64,000 bases of DNA, taken from NCBI GenBank assembly GCA_038380795.1, contig CM076280.1:11902501-11966500 (forward strand). Direction: 5' to 3'. Each line of letters opens with the position of its first letter. The stretch's first letter is position 1. The translations under genes were made by a program, and so were the position numbers. A model generated the notes under the pieces. The model was not told the origin of the DNA. It made no database searches and saw only the letters and a list, made by a program, of their open reading frames with translations. Shown piece by piece: positions 1-13,020 of the stretch. The DNA comes from Pyrocephalus nanus (lineage: Eukaryota > Chordata > Aves > Passeriformes > Tyrannidae).

Positions 1-3000
1 GAGCATTGTTGTTCTGCTCAGATTTGGTGCCCCTCTCTCGTTCAGATGCACCACCTCTGGATTGTAGAAGACTTTGAAGCTTCCCTTTTTAATTGTAATT
101 CAACTACTTGTGATATTTTGGTACCAATTAATATTGATTTTTCAATTGGTTTACAGAGATGTTGTTTTATTACTAATATATTTAATGTGCAAATCAATAA
201 GAACACTTGTTTGGCTCTCTCCCTAGAAGGTAATAAAATCAAATATCTCAAGAGTAAAATGCTATCTGATCCATAAATGGCAGCAGCAGATGCTTAATGT
301 AATAGTTAAAGACTATGCAGCATTCTTGGCACCTTCCATGCATTTTCCACACACACTGTACTAAAGTGACACTCAATAACTTGCTAGTTACAAAAAGTTT
401 GGTAAATTTGTTGGCACCATGTCAGCCTAAAGGAAGGCTTCAGTGTCAAGCAGTGGTGCTACATGGACAAAGCAGATATTCCTCACTGCTGCCTGGGCAG
501 AGCTTCTTTGGGTTTCCCAAATGGAGATTCCATAGCAAAAGGCAAAAGCTCTTCATGTCTCTCCTGCCTTCTAAATCCCAGTGGATGGTGACCAGCTTTG
601 TGGGAGAAAGCCCTGAAAGGGGAGGCAGAGGGGCTGCTGCAGACTGACTGCTGTCCAGCCCTCTCAAGGTGATTCTGATGCTTTGTCATAGGTTTCCTCT
701 GGTACTTTTTTTCCCTTAAGTTTTTCTCCTGAGTGGATTTGTTGGAAGCCAGGACAAGGTGGAGGTGAGTCTGCCCATCATCTCCACTCTGCAGGGAATT
801 CTCCTGCTCTATGCTTAGCCCAGCTCCAAACTGAACCTCTCCTGGGCTGGGCATCTCAGCAGCTTCCATCACACCCACGTGTGCCATTGGCAGCAGTGTG
901 GGAATCAGGAGTGGAGCTGGGAGAACCTGAGCAACTTCAGAGAGAGTGAAAGACGCAGAGCAAGGTGGGAGAAGAGAGAAGAGCAGCGCTTTTGCATGTT
1001 CTTTGATTCCTGCAGAATCCCCACGGTCCTGGTTGTTTCTATGGCACCAGTGGAAGGAGCAGTGCCACGGACAGGGGAGTTTGTGACAAACTAATGGCAG
1101 TCTCACCACAGAGATGGAATTTACCTCTGGCTAGTGAAGATGATTTATGGGTGAGCAAATAATGAACTTGGCAAACACTACATAATAAAGAGAAAAATCT
1201 TGCACTTTTAATTAGCCAAAAATAAATGGGTGAGCATGAGGCTGAGTCTGCTGTCTCCAAACTTTGAGTTCTTCATCTTCTTCTGCTAGTTGTGGTCTAA
1301 CAAGCATGTAGCAGTGTCCCCAGACCTCACCAGCGTGTCAGGCGTGGGGAGCTCCGCAGCAGCTGAAGCAAATTTGGGCATTCCCCACCTTGTGACCAGT
1401 GCCCAGCTTGTCTCCTGTTTCCAAAGCCCCACGAGAGAAGGCCTGTTGTTTCTGCCCTGAGTTATTACTATTCTTAATAAAAGATGCAGTTTAAGTGAAT
1501 GTAAACATGTCCTCCCGTGTGCTCAGCACCAGCTGCCAGCAGACCAGCACTCCCATTCCCCCTCCATCATCTCTTGTCCCAGACAGGTGGAGTGGGATGA
1601 CTGCCATTGCAGGAAAGTCATAAAGTATAAAATGCTTCATTTGTTCATGAAATGGAAATTTGAATGGCCAGAGAGGGCCCTTGCAGCTTGTGCTGCTCCG
1701 TAGCCAGCGCTGGGGTGGGCACTGTCCTGCCATCTGGGGGGTTGTCCCATCATGGAACTGCTGCAAGGTGTGCAGGGGCTTCAGGCAGGTCCCTGCCCAA
1801 AGGGTTTGGAAGGGAAAGGAGAGGTCCTGAGGATTCAAGTTTTAGGAGGCACTCGAAACGTGCAGATTTTGGCACAAGTAGGGTCTGATGCCACAGCTGG
1901 CACACGGAGCCCCCAGACCCGCCGGACTCAGTGCGGAGCCACCAGCCATCAGCGGCACTCCCCGGGCAGAGGGGGCTGAGCACGTCCCAACTGGAGTTCA
2001 GAGCCCACAGTCCCACCTGGAATATGCAACATGGAGACAATAGAGCAAAGTGTAACCAGTGTTTACAGAAAAAATTGTCAAGGATTTATTTATTGGAAGT
2101 GACTGAGGAATATGAATTCTACACTCCATTTAAAATGCTTTTTATTTCTCTCAGCCTTGGGGCTCTGAGTACATCTAATTTCACCCATAGCTATAATTCT
2201 CCACCAAACAGTTCCTGCTTCTCCTCTGGGTTCCCGAGGAGTCATTTTGGTTTATGTCCTCTCCCGGTGCAGCTCATGCCGTGGCTGGAGACAGTTACAC
2301 ACTGGTGAACTTTCCAAACCCTCCCCCACCGGGGGCACACACACATGCAGCACGAGCGAGTGGCATGAGCTGGGAACAGCTTGACACCTCACTATATATT
2401 TACTTACAAAAATAAAACTCCAAATGTCTTTATCATGTAGGGGTTTCTCCCAAGGAGCCATGTATTTCACTGCAGACACTTTGATTGTCCCTACCTTGCA
2501 GCTAACAAACTATTAGTTTTGTTAGTATATTTATTCCACTAAAATTGGAGCCTGTGATTACAAATCCAATGCTGTGATTGAATCGGGGTTTGGAAATAAA
2601 TCTGTCTGGGGCTCATCTGGCGTTTTGGTGCTGGGAGAGGCGGCGTCAGGCGCTGCTCCCCCAGCCCAGCTGCAGGCTGGACTGTCCGGCTGCGGGTGCA
2701 GGGGCTGCACAGCCACAGGGCTGCACTCAGTCACTCATCAGGGGCATTCAGCACTGGAGACAGGGCCTGTTTCCTCAGGTGGGCCAGCAGTGGCTGTAGA
2801 GCCAGGCTTTCCAAATTGTGACTGTGTGGGGGCACAGGGTTCTGAGTGGTCATGGTTTGCTCAGTGTCCTGACCCTGCCAGAGCCCATTGCTCCACAAGG
2901 CTTGTGACATTATTTCCCAGAAAGCTTCTTTGCTGGGAAGCTTTACTTGCTTTGAAATAAAGGAGTTCTTCAGTTTCTGCATGTAAACAGTGGCAGCATT

Positions 3001-3589
3001 TTTGCTGCTTCAGTATCACTCTCACAAGATCTCAGGAGGGGAACAAGCAAGACAGAAATCACAGTGCTCTCAAAGGTAAAGGCAAAGACTCCCCCTGTGC
3101 AGCATGTCTTGTGGGGGCAATGACCTTGTTCCCAGGCAGGGCTGCCCAAACACCCTCTGTGTCCCCCCAGCCACCTACAACAGCCCCACTGACGTGGAGC
3201 ATCTTCCCTGGGAGTTCCAGCCAAGAGCTGCTGGTTCCCTCCCTGGCTTCAACAGCACAGAGCTGGGGTGACACAGAGGCCACCCCTGTCCCCTCCTTGG
3301 CTGGTCCCAGTGTGCACTTTAGCATCTGGGTCCCCATCCCACGCCCCAAATCCACCACCCCCCAGCTGTGCCACCTGTGGCTCCGAGTCCCCACAATGGG
3401 AACACATGTGCTACTGTATGTACATATGGAAAAAACCTGTCAGGGAAGATTAAAACCCCAGACAGTCTTTATTGTAAGATTGTTTTTTTCCATTTATTTA
3501 TCCCTTTTTTTCCCTTTTAGCAAGAGTAGTCAGGGTTTGATATGATTAGAATTGCAAATCTTGCATGTTAAAAGGGAAGCACTGAAGTA
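1..3589. other. noncoding, no gene seen
   Basis: Mixed composition. Open frames, including 208 codons on minus at 483-1109, show no domain or coding texture. The T-rich tract 3481-3520 ends in CCCTTTTAG, a good-looking splice acceptor, but the sequence after it has early stops and no matching donor was identified. Confidence 0.5.
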
Positions 3590-4110
3590 AAAGGATGCTG
3601 CCTGTGTAATGAGACACGTTTTAAATCCAGGCTAGGTAAATTTGGTGTTGAGCATAAAGGGTATGAAATAAACTCGCAGTGAGCTCAGCAAATGCCCCAA
3701 GGCGCGTCCCCATTAGTATTCCCATTTGTGAGCTCACTTCATAAGACTAATGGAGTTGCTACCTGGGGACATTAATTGTGCATGACACCATTGCCGAGCC
3801 TTTGTGCACTCTTACTAATATCACAGTGCCTCCTTGACAAAATGCCTGCAAAGATTACAAACATACCTAAAATAACTGCCACATTCACACTCATATTTGA
3901 CAGGGATCTTCGAGTTCAGTTACAATAGAATTACCATCATTTCTTACACCTCTGGCTTTTTATTACATTAAACAATGGTTGATATTGCTTCCTTAAACCA
4001 GTGTCAGATTGTGTAAAATCTCTCTATCTCAGGATTTTCTATTAAGCCTCCCATTTATCAGGGGAATGTATAGCTTCCATACTTGACTCCTAGTACAAAT
4101 ATTATATATT
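3590..4110. promoter_or_regulatory. AT-rich conserved-element candidate
   Basis: Contains GGCGCGTCCCCATTAGTATT, AGACTAATGGAG, GGGACATTAATTGTGC and ACATTAAACAATGG (SOX-like ACAATGG). Non-repetitive until the (CA)n at 4130. Confidence 0.27.
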
Positions 4111-4129
4111 ATATACTTAAGCACACGTG

Positions 4130-4152
4130 CACACACACACACACACACACAC
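4130..4152 (+). repeat. (CA)n dinucleotide microsatellite
   Basis: About eleven perfect CA units, preceded by an AT-rich run with TATATTATATA near 4105 and a GCACACGTGC palindrome at 4121-4130. Confidence 0.93.
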
Positions 4153-5589
4153 ATATCACCCTCCTTCTGTGTTAAAGAAACAGCAATATTTTTGAGTCCT
4201 TACAATTAACAGCGAGACGCTCTGCCATTGTGTGAAGTGCTCACAGGTCTTCCAGCATTAATGATAACATCATCTGTGGGGACATGTGAGGAGCTCTGTG
4301 GGGCTCCCCACATGTGTGTCCCCTGGCTGGTCCTGCTGCACTCCCCACCAGCCACGCTGGCTGTGTCCTCTGCTCCCCCACAGCTCTCAGGGTCCTGGGT
4401 GGCTCCCCCAAGTGTATTGAGAGGCATCAGTGGGAGACCAGAGGAGATCTCATCCTTGGAAGAGATGTGAGAACAAGGTACCAAAGTGAATTAATGTGAA
4501 ATCTTTGAGGATTCAATGCTCAGATCCTTGGAGGAGGGATTTAGTTCTTGACAAAACAATTTTTTTTAGGTATTTATTTTAAAAATAAATGCTTGCGTTT
4601 GTTTCTGGCACTGACACCATCTATGCGCCAACAGTCCTTGATTCTCCTCTTTTCCCTCTGAGATTTCCTCTCAGAGAAGAGCCTCACCAAGCTGCAGAAA
4701 AGGGAAGATAGACTGCTGGGATATGCATTAGAAAGCTCCTCATCCCACCATCCCTTGCTGAGGGGAGGCCACGGCTTTACCTTCAGCTGCCCAAGGACAT
4801 TCTGATTTTACCAGGTGGCAGCATTAAATACCCAAAAGAAAACTCCAGCTCCATATTTACTAGACAACAAAACACTTTGTCAAGGGAAAGATGTCAGGGT
4901 TTACTTCAAATTCCTGACCTTTGAGATGGACAAGATAAAGACACACTGAGACATGCAACAGAAGCTGTGTGGCTCTGCTCTCTCGGGGTTACAGCTGTGA
5001 GAGATTGGCACTGAATCACAGATGCAGCTGTAGACAATTACACTTCAGGAGGGGTCTTTCCTATTTCTATTGAGAGGATTTATTGGAAGTCGTATTAATT
5101 ATTAATTTGCAGCAGTGCTTGTCAGCAGCCAGTCACAAACTTCCTGACAAACCCTGTGTTCTACAACTTGCTGCAGCAGGGAGAGGCGTTAGGGAAGAGC
5201 TGCCACGAGCAGAGTTTGGACTCCAGGGTTTGGGCAATCCTCCTTCCTCGGGCTGGTCCTGGCTCACACCTCCTGACCCCAAACACGGACAAACTCACGC
5301 TGGGGTCCAGGCAAGAGGAGCCACTGGGGCACAGGAGTCAGCTGGGCTTTGCATTGGAGAAGCCCTGGAGAAATGAGCTGGAGCTGAGGAACACTCAGCG
5401 TCTGCACACGGCTGATCCGCCCCGTGGAGCTGGCACGCAGTGTTTTCCTGCTGTCTCATTGACTTCTTGCCAAAAAAGGTTAAAATGCCTGAGTTTTCTC
5501 TGGAATTCTGAAGTTGGGACTTAAAAATACTTCAAACACTTGGTTTAATAGACCTTCACATCAGTGTATTCCCAGTTCCACACAGCTCC

Positions 5590-5800
5590 CTAGTGACACG
5601 GGACCTTTTGTCAAGCACATATGAAATTAAGTGAAATAAAAATCATATTAAAAATTATTACCATCTAACAGCCATTAGTCTGCACATTGCTGTCACGTCT
5701 TGATGGATTTCTCACTTAGTTCAATGAATGTTCTAACGACAGTGATAAAATCACTCAGAAAAAATATAATAAACTGTTAACCCTTTACACAGCCACTTGT
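5590..5800. promoter_or_regulatory. AT-rich regulatory candidate
   Basis: AAAAATCATATTAAAAATTA is followed by GCCATTAGTCTGC, GCTGTCACGTCTTG and TCTAACGACAGTG, combining TAAT-type words with two retained CpGs. Confidence 0.24.
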
Positions 5801-6659
5801 TTTTCCAACCCCTTTAAGAACTGTTCAGCAGTGAGTTGCTCCCCAGGGTGCTCTGCTGGAGAGGAAAACCTGCCCCTGCCTGCCTTGGACACTGTGGAGG
5901 GGGTGGAAATCCTGCCCCACCCCTCCCCAGTGAGGGAAATTGTGGGGCTGGAGACTGTCCTGGCAGCACTGGTGACTGCCCAGGTCACTGCTGGAGCAAC
6001 ACAGCCCTTTGTCCTGGCAGAGCAAGCCCAGGAACCCCAGCTGTGGGACAGCACTGGACAGGCTCTCCCACAATGATTCTATGGACCAGCAGCACACAAA
6101 AACTGCACAGCCCCTCTCATGCCCTCCCCAGGCTGGTTTAGTGCAAACAGGAGGGTTGTGACCTGCTAACAGCATTCAGAGGGAACCATGGGTGTGAATA
6201 GCTCAGGAGAGCAGGAGAGCAGATGCCCTGTTCCAGCAGGAGCAGTGAAATCCCACGGGAGGGTTTCAGCTCCTGCAGGGAAGGACAAGGACCAAGCACA
6301 GCTCCTGTGAGGGCACCAGCTCCCAGCTCCTGCTGTGGCTCCAGGAGGATGGGACGCTGCTGTTGCACAGTTCAGGCAGAGGATTCAGGGCAGGGGCCTC
6401 TGAAGCAGAGAAGAGACACTCCTGCTTCCCTGTCTGCCTCCAGGCTTGTGCCCAGCATGTCACAGGGCAGGAAACGAAGGGCTCCATTCTCCTGACAGAT
6501 CTGAGGGTGCAGGAGGCTCAGCCCAAGGCAGGGCTGGCTTGGGAAGCACTTACAGGTATCCTAAGGCATGTGTGAGAGCAGGGAGGTGGTGACTTGGGGT
6601 GCTGGAGCTTGATGGAGCAGCTGTGGAAGTACAACATGGCTCCCAGAGAAGGGCATCTG

Positions 6660-6950
6660 CAGTGGGCTATTAACACAGAGCTACTTAACGGGCAATCAGC
6701 ACAGCCTCGTTAATAAAATACATCCATTTGAATGCCATGAATTACACTGTGTGCTGCTGGAGTTCTCCAGCTAATAGCAGCCTTGGCAGCCTGGCATCAC
6801 TGGGTTTGTTGTGTCCTGCAAATTTAATGCATGCTTACTGCTACGGAAAATAGCGGGTAAGATGTAAATGACAGACTGCAGGAGCAGACGTGGCAATGTA
6901 ATAAACTCGGCTGGCACTTCTCCTGAGTTGTATTTAGCCTACCACGTTCC
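6660..6950. promoter_or_regulatory. AT-rich regulatory candidate
   Basis: Includes TACTTAACGGGCAATCAGC, CCTCGTTAATAAAATAC, AAATTTAATGCATGC and TACGGAAAATAGCGGG. The block sits between two GC-rich stretches. Confidence 0.25.
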
Positions 6951-7767
6951 GTGGAAGCCTGGCTGTGGGCCAGCACGTGCAAGTGCTCTTGCACAGGGAC
7001 ATGGCCAGCACTCTCACAGGCGGCACTGGGACCCTCGTGCTCTCGCAGGTGACGTTGGCGTTGTCACGGCACCTCCTCTCTGCTGGTGCTTCCTGTCAGG
7101 GTCTGTCCCACACAGAACAGAGGCCAGTGACTCCCTCAGCATTAAACCTGCTCACGCTGAGCAGAAGGAAGTCCCAAGCCCTGAGGGCGTTCCTGACTTC
7201 GGGGCAACCAGGGGGATGTGAATACATTTTTGTGAGCTTTGTCACTCAGCAAATTGTCCTGCAAGGCACCTGATTGTGGAATTAGAAAGACAGATTGATG
7301 TCTCAGGAAGATCAATAAACTTGCCAGGCTTTGTGATGACACACAGCTCCCCCTCCCTCTAAGTCCACTGACAGCCTGACAGTCCACCCAAGGGACACTG
7401 GAGCCTGTACCTTCCAGCACTTGCACCCCTGGGAGCAGCTCCCCCAGCACTGAGGCACTGCAGGACCTTGCTGAATGTGGGAGGAAGCTTGTAGAAGAGC
7501 AACAAAAATGAGCAGCATTTGGAGGGAACCAGACAGAGAGGTAAATGAGGTTCTGGGCAAACTCTGTGAGGAAGAAAGCAAGCTCTGGGGCAGGGTAGCC
7601 ACTGGCCTGGTCACTGCCATGGCATGGCAAGGGGTGGCAAATGTGAACCCCTCCTGAAGCTGTCGAGAGAGAAAATGCCTGGGGTGCTGGAGAAGAGGAA
7701 TGATGATTTCCTCATGGTGCCTCAGGGGAGGTGGTGAGGAGGCCACGCAGAGGCCAGGCTGGCAGAG

Positions 7768-8013
7768 CCCAGCTCACCCCCACAGCTGGATCAGCTCTGG
7801 GTGCAGGTCCCAGCTCACCCCCACAGCTGGATCAGCTCTGGGTGCAGGTCCCAGCTCACCCCCATAGCTGGATTGGCTCTGGGTGCAGGTCCCAGCTCAC
7901 CCCCACAGCTGGATCAGCTCTGGGTGCAGGTCCCAGCTCACCCCCACAGCTGGATTGGCTCTGGGTGCAGGTCCCAGCTCACCCCCACAGCTGGATTGGC
8001 TCTGGGTGCAGGT
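7768..8013 (+). repeat. 41-bp minisatellite, six copies
   Basis: Six head-to-tail 41-bp units start at 7768, 7809, 7850, 7891, 7932 and 7973. Each begins CCCAGCTCACCCCCA and ends TCTGGGTGCAGGT. Copies differ at a few sites, mainly a GATCAG/GATTGG alternation and one CATAG. Because 41 is not a multiple of three and the unit has no stop on this strand, all three plus-strand frames stay open and give a spurious 41-residue protein repeat. Confidence 0.95.
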
Positions 8014-8599
8014 CCCACCATCCAGCAGCCCCTTCCCCTCCCACCGTGGTGCTCGGGAGGAGCTTGGCAATGGAAGAGCCAGGTGCTAAATGGGAAATCT
8101 GATTGTTCATCCTTTGTTTTCCTCCTTCCATGCCGAGAGTGAATTAAGTCAAAGCCAATTCTGAGGAAAAGCAAATCTCTTCTACCATCAATCACAGATG
8201 AGAGCACGACTGGGCAGATCTACAGGCCTCTGAAGGCCTGTGAGGAGATGTTGTCCCAAATCTCATCTCCATGGCTCAAGGTGATTGATCTCGGCTATTG
8301 AGACCTGTGGAGCTCAATGATTTCTCTCTCCTAACCTCTACCTGGTTCCTGTTGTATTTTATATGGAGAAGAATCTTGTAGGAGGGTTATGCTTTAGAAA
8401 TAAACTGAATCAGATCTGAATCCATTCAGTGCCGTAGCTCCAGCACAGATGTCAGAGTTGCCCGTGGTTATCCCATGCTCTCTGGCTGAGCTCCTGGGCT
8501 GAAAGGCCTCTGCTTCCTGTACCCTCACATCTGTAGGACATGAAGGAGCTGTTTCCCTGAGCTGGGGGCATTCATTAGCATTTTTATGCAAAGAATTAC

Positions 8600-8970
8600 A
8601 GACATGTAAGCCTTGAACTGACCTCAAAAGATCACCTAATCTGTCTATCTTCAGTGAGGCAGAATCACAGACTCCTTGCAGATGTTTCACTAGGCAGTGA
8701 GTAAAACCCTTCAGTGACAATCCACAGCCTGTATCTGCTTTAGAGTATAACCTTCTTATGGTTTGGAAGTTGCTGCCTTATACCATCTAGATTTTCCTTC
8801 CTGCAAGGTTAGCACAATATTTTTGTCCTTCCCCTTATTCAAGAAAGAAGGACAACCATCCTTTTTGTCCCAAACTTCTATGTGCTCAAAGACTTTAATG
8901 GCCAGAGCTCCTCTGCTCCACACTAAGTAATTCCAGCCCTGCCAGTTTCCATTATCATGCTCTGCATTTT
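8600..8970 (-). mobile_element. ancient CR1/L3-type LINE 3' region
   Basis: Read on the plus strand this is the reverse complement of an old CR1-like 3' region. Recognisable pieces in order are GACCTCAAAAGATCACCTAAT, GAGGCAGAATCACAGA, CAGATGTTTCACTAG, CCTTCAGTGACAATCCACAG, CTTATGGTTTGGAAGTTGCT, CAAGGTTAGCACAATATTTT and CTCAAAGACTTTAATGG. They line up in order with the CR1 consensus as I remember it, but with heavy substitution and small indels. A minus-strand open frame (8756-9061) lies in the element and is not a gene. Bounds are approximate. Confidence 0.65.
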
Positions 8971-10122
8971 CTAAAACTGCTGGGTTTGCATTGCTTTGGA
9001 TTCTCTCCCATTTTCTGTTTCCCTTAAAAGGGAAAGCTAAGCCTGCCTGTGGAAGGACCAAAGTTGAATTTTCTATCAGGCTAGAAATGTGGGATGTGTT
9101 TTCCCTCCATCATATCAGAGCATCACATTCCTGACAGATGCTGTGGTTACTGCAGACCCTGGATCCTCCCCAGCTTCTGCTGACTCAGGCAGCAATCCAC
9201 ACTCTGCACTTGTGTGTGCTTTTTCCTCTCCCATGTAAGAACTACTCTGTGCTTGCCTTTACCAAATTGCACCTCACAGGTTTCAGACTGCAGCCAGTCG
9301 CTTGTGGAGGAGTTTAAATCCTGCTCCTGCTTCTGAAATGCTCACAAACCTCTTGGCTTGGTCACCTGCAGGATCCTGCTCAGAAGAAGGGCTGGAGACC
9401 TGGGCAGCCACGTGGACTGCTCCTGGGGGCTCCTCGGGCTGACACTGGGCAGGTGACACATTTGTCTTGATTATGGGACCGGTGGATTGGAGACACTGCC
9501 CACAGAGAGGGTGCCTGCTGTGCTGTGGGACTGTCAGGGGTGCAGGGGGGGCAGAGTTGCAGGATCCCCCACTAGAGAAGAGGTTTCATGGGGACAGCCC
9601 AGCCAGAGAAGGGCAGAGGGAAGGGAAGAACAGGTTCCAAGTGTATTGCCAGTGTAAATTAACTCAGCCTGTTACTGCTGCCTATAAAGAGATCTGTGTA
9701 ACTGCAAGTGCACCACTCCAGAGACAAGCATGGGGAGCTTTTATCATTGCAAACCAAAGAGGATGTCCTGTTTATTGTAAGAGGTTCCAGAGGACAGGTT
9801 ACAGCAGGGCAATGAAAGCCAGAAGACACAGGAGTGAGGCAGTTTAAGCCCTTCCTCCCTGTGTGGATCCACAAAGAGCAAAATCTGGCATCATTAGCTA
9901 TGCCCAAACTCAGCTGAATGGCCTGCAAATGGTGCCTTCCCCTCCCTCATCATTCCTGAATACATCTGATTTGTCAATGGAAAACTTTCCTCCTAATGAA
10001 TTTGCCACAAAAAGGAGAAAAATGGCCATGGCCTCAACGTGGAGAAAATGGCAAATCTGATGGTGGCAATTAAGTAGGAAATGAGACAGGGATCGGTGGG
10101 CAGCCTGGAGAGAAGGGGTTAA

Positions 10123-10136
10123 ATTGCCATGGAAAC
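10123..10136. promoter_or_regulatory. X-box-like palindrome
   Basis: ATTGCCATGGAAAC matches the RFX X-box with one weaker base in each half. It opens an AT-rich block with several TAAT words. Confidence 0.35.
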
Positions 10137-10340
10137 AACCATGCATTATTTACATGGCCTAATGAATAAAACATTTAAGTAGTAGGCTAATAAATTTCAG
10201 AACACAAAGCAAAGTAAGCTATGATTTAAATATATGCCTCTGATGAATATAACTTGAGTTATAGAGCTGAAGCAGTGGGAGACCCAGCTCAGTTTTACAC
10301 CCTCATCTCACTAACATGAAGGTATATCTTCTTTTTAATA
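10137..10340. promoter_or_regulatory. AT-rich block downstream of X-box-like site
   Basis: ATGCATTATTTACATGG, GCCTAATGAATAAAAC and AGGCTAATAAATTTC form a run of forkhead- and homeodomain-like words over 200 bp. Confidence 0.26.
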
Positions 10341-11674
10341 AATGATTTTTCCAACGAGCACACAAATTGGCATGAAATTCTCTCCTGTCAGGCATCCTGA
10401 AGCCTTTTCTAATAGCTTTTCTTGTGAATTTCTGTTGAGGTAGGAATGCTTTTGTTTTGGTTTTTTCCCCTCCTGCACATTCTGCCAGATTTCCGAGCAG
10501 GATAACATTAGCAATCAATTTGTTAAACTGTTAGCAGAACATATGTCGGAAGGTTTCAAACAGACCCAGCCTGAAAGATGTGTTGTTTATTGTGTATCAG
10601 ATATCCGTGTGATCCATATGGCTCCGAGTGCAGGATCCCTTTGTTTTCCGCCCACTGCAGATTTCCCCCCGTGTTCTCCACGTGGAGCAGGAGCTGGGAG
10701 GGTCTGTCAGGGAGATCACATCAGTGGAGAGATCACGAGAGCCTGTGCCAGGGGCACCCACGCAGGGTGGCTCAGGAGGCCAGGGTGTGTCTGGCAGCCT
10801 GGGAGGGCTCCCTGGTGCCCGTGGGTCACCGTGCTGTGCCAGCCAGAGCAGCAGCACGGCCTGTCCAGAGCCAGTGTGTGTTCCTCTGGCATGGGCTGTG
10901 CCAGCTCCTGAACAGCCCTTCTGCTGAGGGACGGGAGTGGGTGACGTTCCAGGGGACAGCAGGTCCCCAGACTGCTACTGGGAGCATCCCTCCCTACTGG
11001 GAGCATTTCCTCTGCTTAAATGGGCGTGAGAAGCCAGGCTGATTCACCTGACAGGGAACACTGCACCAGCCCAGCAGTCACAGCTTTCCAAACTCCAGAG
11101 CCACTTCCACCTCTGCTTTCTGCTGCACAGCCGGCCCTGACACAGCACCCACAGAGGCAGCAGGGGTGGTGGTGGTGGCAGGGCCGGGCAGCTGCAGGGC
11201 ACGGGGCAGCAGCAGGGCAGTTCTGTATCAGCCAAGTGCTCCACTGAACCCCCAGCACATGAAGGAACCCCGAGGCTCCTCTCCCAGCAGGGTGACAGGG
11301 TGGTCCTGCGTGGGGTGTGGGGATCGGCCGCACACATCAGCCAGGTGGGACAATTTTATTGCCTGCACCATTTTCCTACCGAGGACAGGTTGAAATCTGC
11401 TGTTACTATTTTTAGAGGGATGGTATCTATCAATCCATGGAGCAGATTGCTGGCCACAAAGATAGATGAAACAACAGCTGGTGCTTCAGAGAGGGATCAG
11501 GACAGGGAAGAGCTGCTGCACGCTGAGCCCTCACACTTGGCTGTCAGCAGCCCATCTGAATGCAGGAGCTCAGCGAGCCCAGAGGGCCTGGGGTGCTCAC
11601 TCTGCCGGGGACCCCCAGTTGCACCAGTCTCCCCTCAGGCAAGTGAGCAGGCTGGGGTGTCCCAATCATCCATC

Positions 11675-11698
11675 ATTCCTTCCTTGCTTCCTTCCTTC
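11675..11698 (+). repeat. (CTTC)n short microsatellite
   Basis: About five CTTC units with one GCTTC interruption. Confidence 0.75.
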
Positions 11699-11869
11699 AC
11701 TGCAGACACTCAGGGAACACTTGAACTTGCCTTCCACCAGCCTGTTGCTGATGTTTTTGTGCCAACCTGTGCTTGGAAAGATTTGGGCACCTCACACCAC
11801 ATAGCCTCTGGAAGCCAGCCAAGCCCAGGGGATGGAATAAATGGGCTCCTGGACGAATGGGGTACAGAA

Positions 11870-13020
11870 AATTTCCTCATTTTAACATAAAAGTTTGTTT
11901 GATTCCACTTGTTTTGAGTTCTCTTAACTCAAAAAGAATAACTTGATTGACTATCAAAATATTTATTGATGTTTAATTTTGAATGGCCTATGTCTTTGCA
12001 AAAATGTCATTTTTAGCCCTAAAAAGCAAAGCCTGAAGGGGGAGGTCTGCAACCAAATGGTGTTGCTGGCAATGCTTTGGAGGCATGGTTGGTTTGTTGG
12101 GTCAGGATGTGCCCAAAAGCAAATCCACCTTTAACAACTAGTCAGCTAGTAAATAAAAGAGAGGTTAGCCTTTGCCTTGATCATCAGGACCATGACACTT
12201 TTGGTTCAGAGAAAATGATTTCCTGGAGAAATCCTGGAGTTAAAAAATAAAGAATGAAGGATCACATTGCCTACTTGCAGACAGGAGATGTAGTGGGGGA
12301 AGAACCAGATGAATTGTGTTGTCTAAACAATTTGTTATGAATTACCCAGTCAACTGTAATGAAAACATATGGATGAAAACTGCAAGAAACTCCTCCAATG
12401 TTTTAAAATGGGAGTGGTGCTGATATTGATTGGGGGCATTTCATGCAGCTTGGCTAATTGGGGCTGCAGCGGCAGGAGAGGGCTCTGGGAAGAGTTGGGG
12501 GGGCCAATAATTTCAGAGCATGTTTCTTCCATACCAGAAATGGGTTTGGCCAGGCTTATGTTTGTAAGTGTGCAAAGTTATTGGCTTCTTTTTTTTTGAA
12601 AGTGAAAGTCTTGATTTGAAGGTAGTTAAGAATGTAAAGAATTATTCTTAAAACATAATTTCTAGCTATATTTTGCCTATAGTTGCATGTTGCTATGCAG
12701 TATCCCTGAAAAGATTTAATTTTTGTTGTTCAAGTAGTTTTTTTCTTTGTTTTATTTTTCAAACTTTGAAGAAAAGTCACCAAACAATGAGTTGAATAAG
12801 ACCAAAAACATTTACACTGAAATTACAGATCGTGATGTTGAGGGTTCTCTACTACCATTAAAAAAATTACTTATATGCTTATAATAACAACAGGAAAAGC
12901 TGTGCTCCAACAGCATAATGGGAGAGTTTTAGCATTCCAGCAACATCAAAGCACCACTTTCATTGTATAGGGAGGTTTGGAAATGCTTTGCTTTGTTCTG
13001 ATTTTGAGAAAGAAACGGGA
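11870..13020. other. AT-rich noncoding stretch
   Basis: Two AT-rich parts (11870-12330 and 12590-13000) flank a short GC-richer piece near 12440-12510. The first part has CTTGATTGACTATCAAAATA and ATTTATTGATGTTTAATTTT. The second has T-runs and AAAACATAATTTCTAGC. Enhancer content is possible; there is no coding signal. Confidence 0.3.

Larger units (their letters stand above)
4200..7767. other. mostly GC-rich noncoding DNA
   Basis: Apart from the AT-rich candidates at 5590 and 6660, nothing is seen. A stretch at 7490-7530 (AGAGCAACAAAAATGAGCAG) faintly resembles internal CR1 but is too short to call. TGATTCTATGG at 6069 resembles a CR1 tail without a CR1 body. Confidence 0.45.
8971..11869. 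other. mixed noncoding DNA
   Basis: GC-rich at 9340-9620 and 10640-11340, the latter with a GTGGTGGTGG run at 11167 and a duplicated TACTGGGAGCAT (10975 and 10995). The 196-codon plus-strand frame at 11300-11890 crosses unrelated compositional zones and looks accidental. Confidence 0.45.

Noticed and set aside
6069..6079. TGATTCTATGG, resembling a CR1 tail
   Set aside because: No CR1 body upstream; eleven bases are not enough.
7485..7540. Faint internal-CR1 resemblance (AGCAACAAAAATGAGCAG)
   Set aside because: Similarity cannot be extended either way.
8756..9061. 101-codon minus frame
   Set aside because: Lies mostly within the old CR1/L3-type relic and has no known domain.
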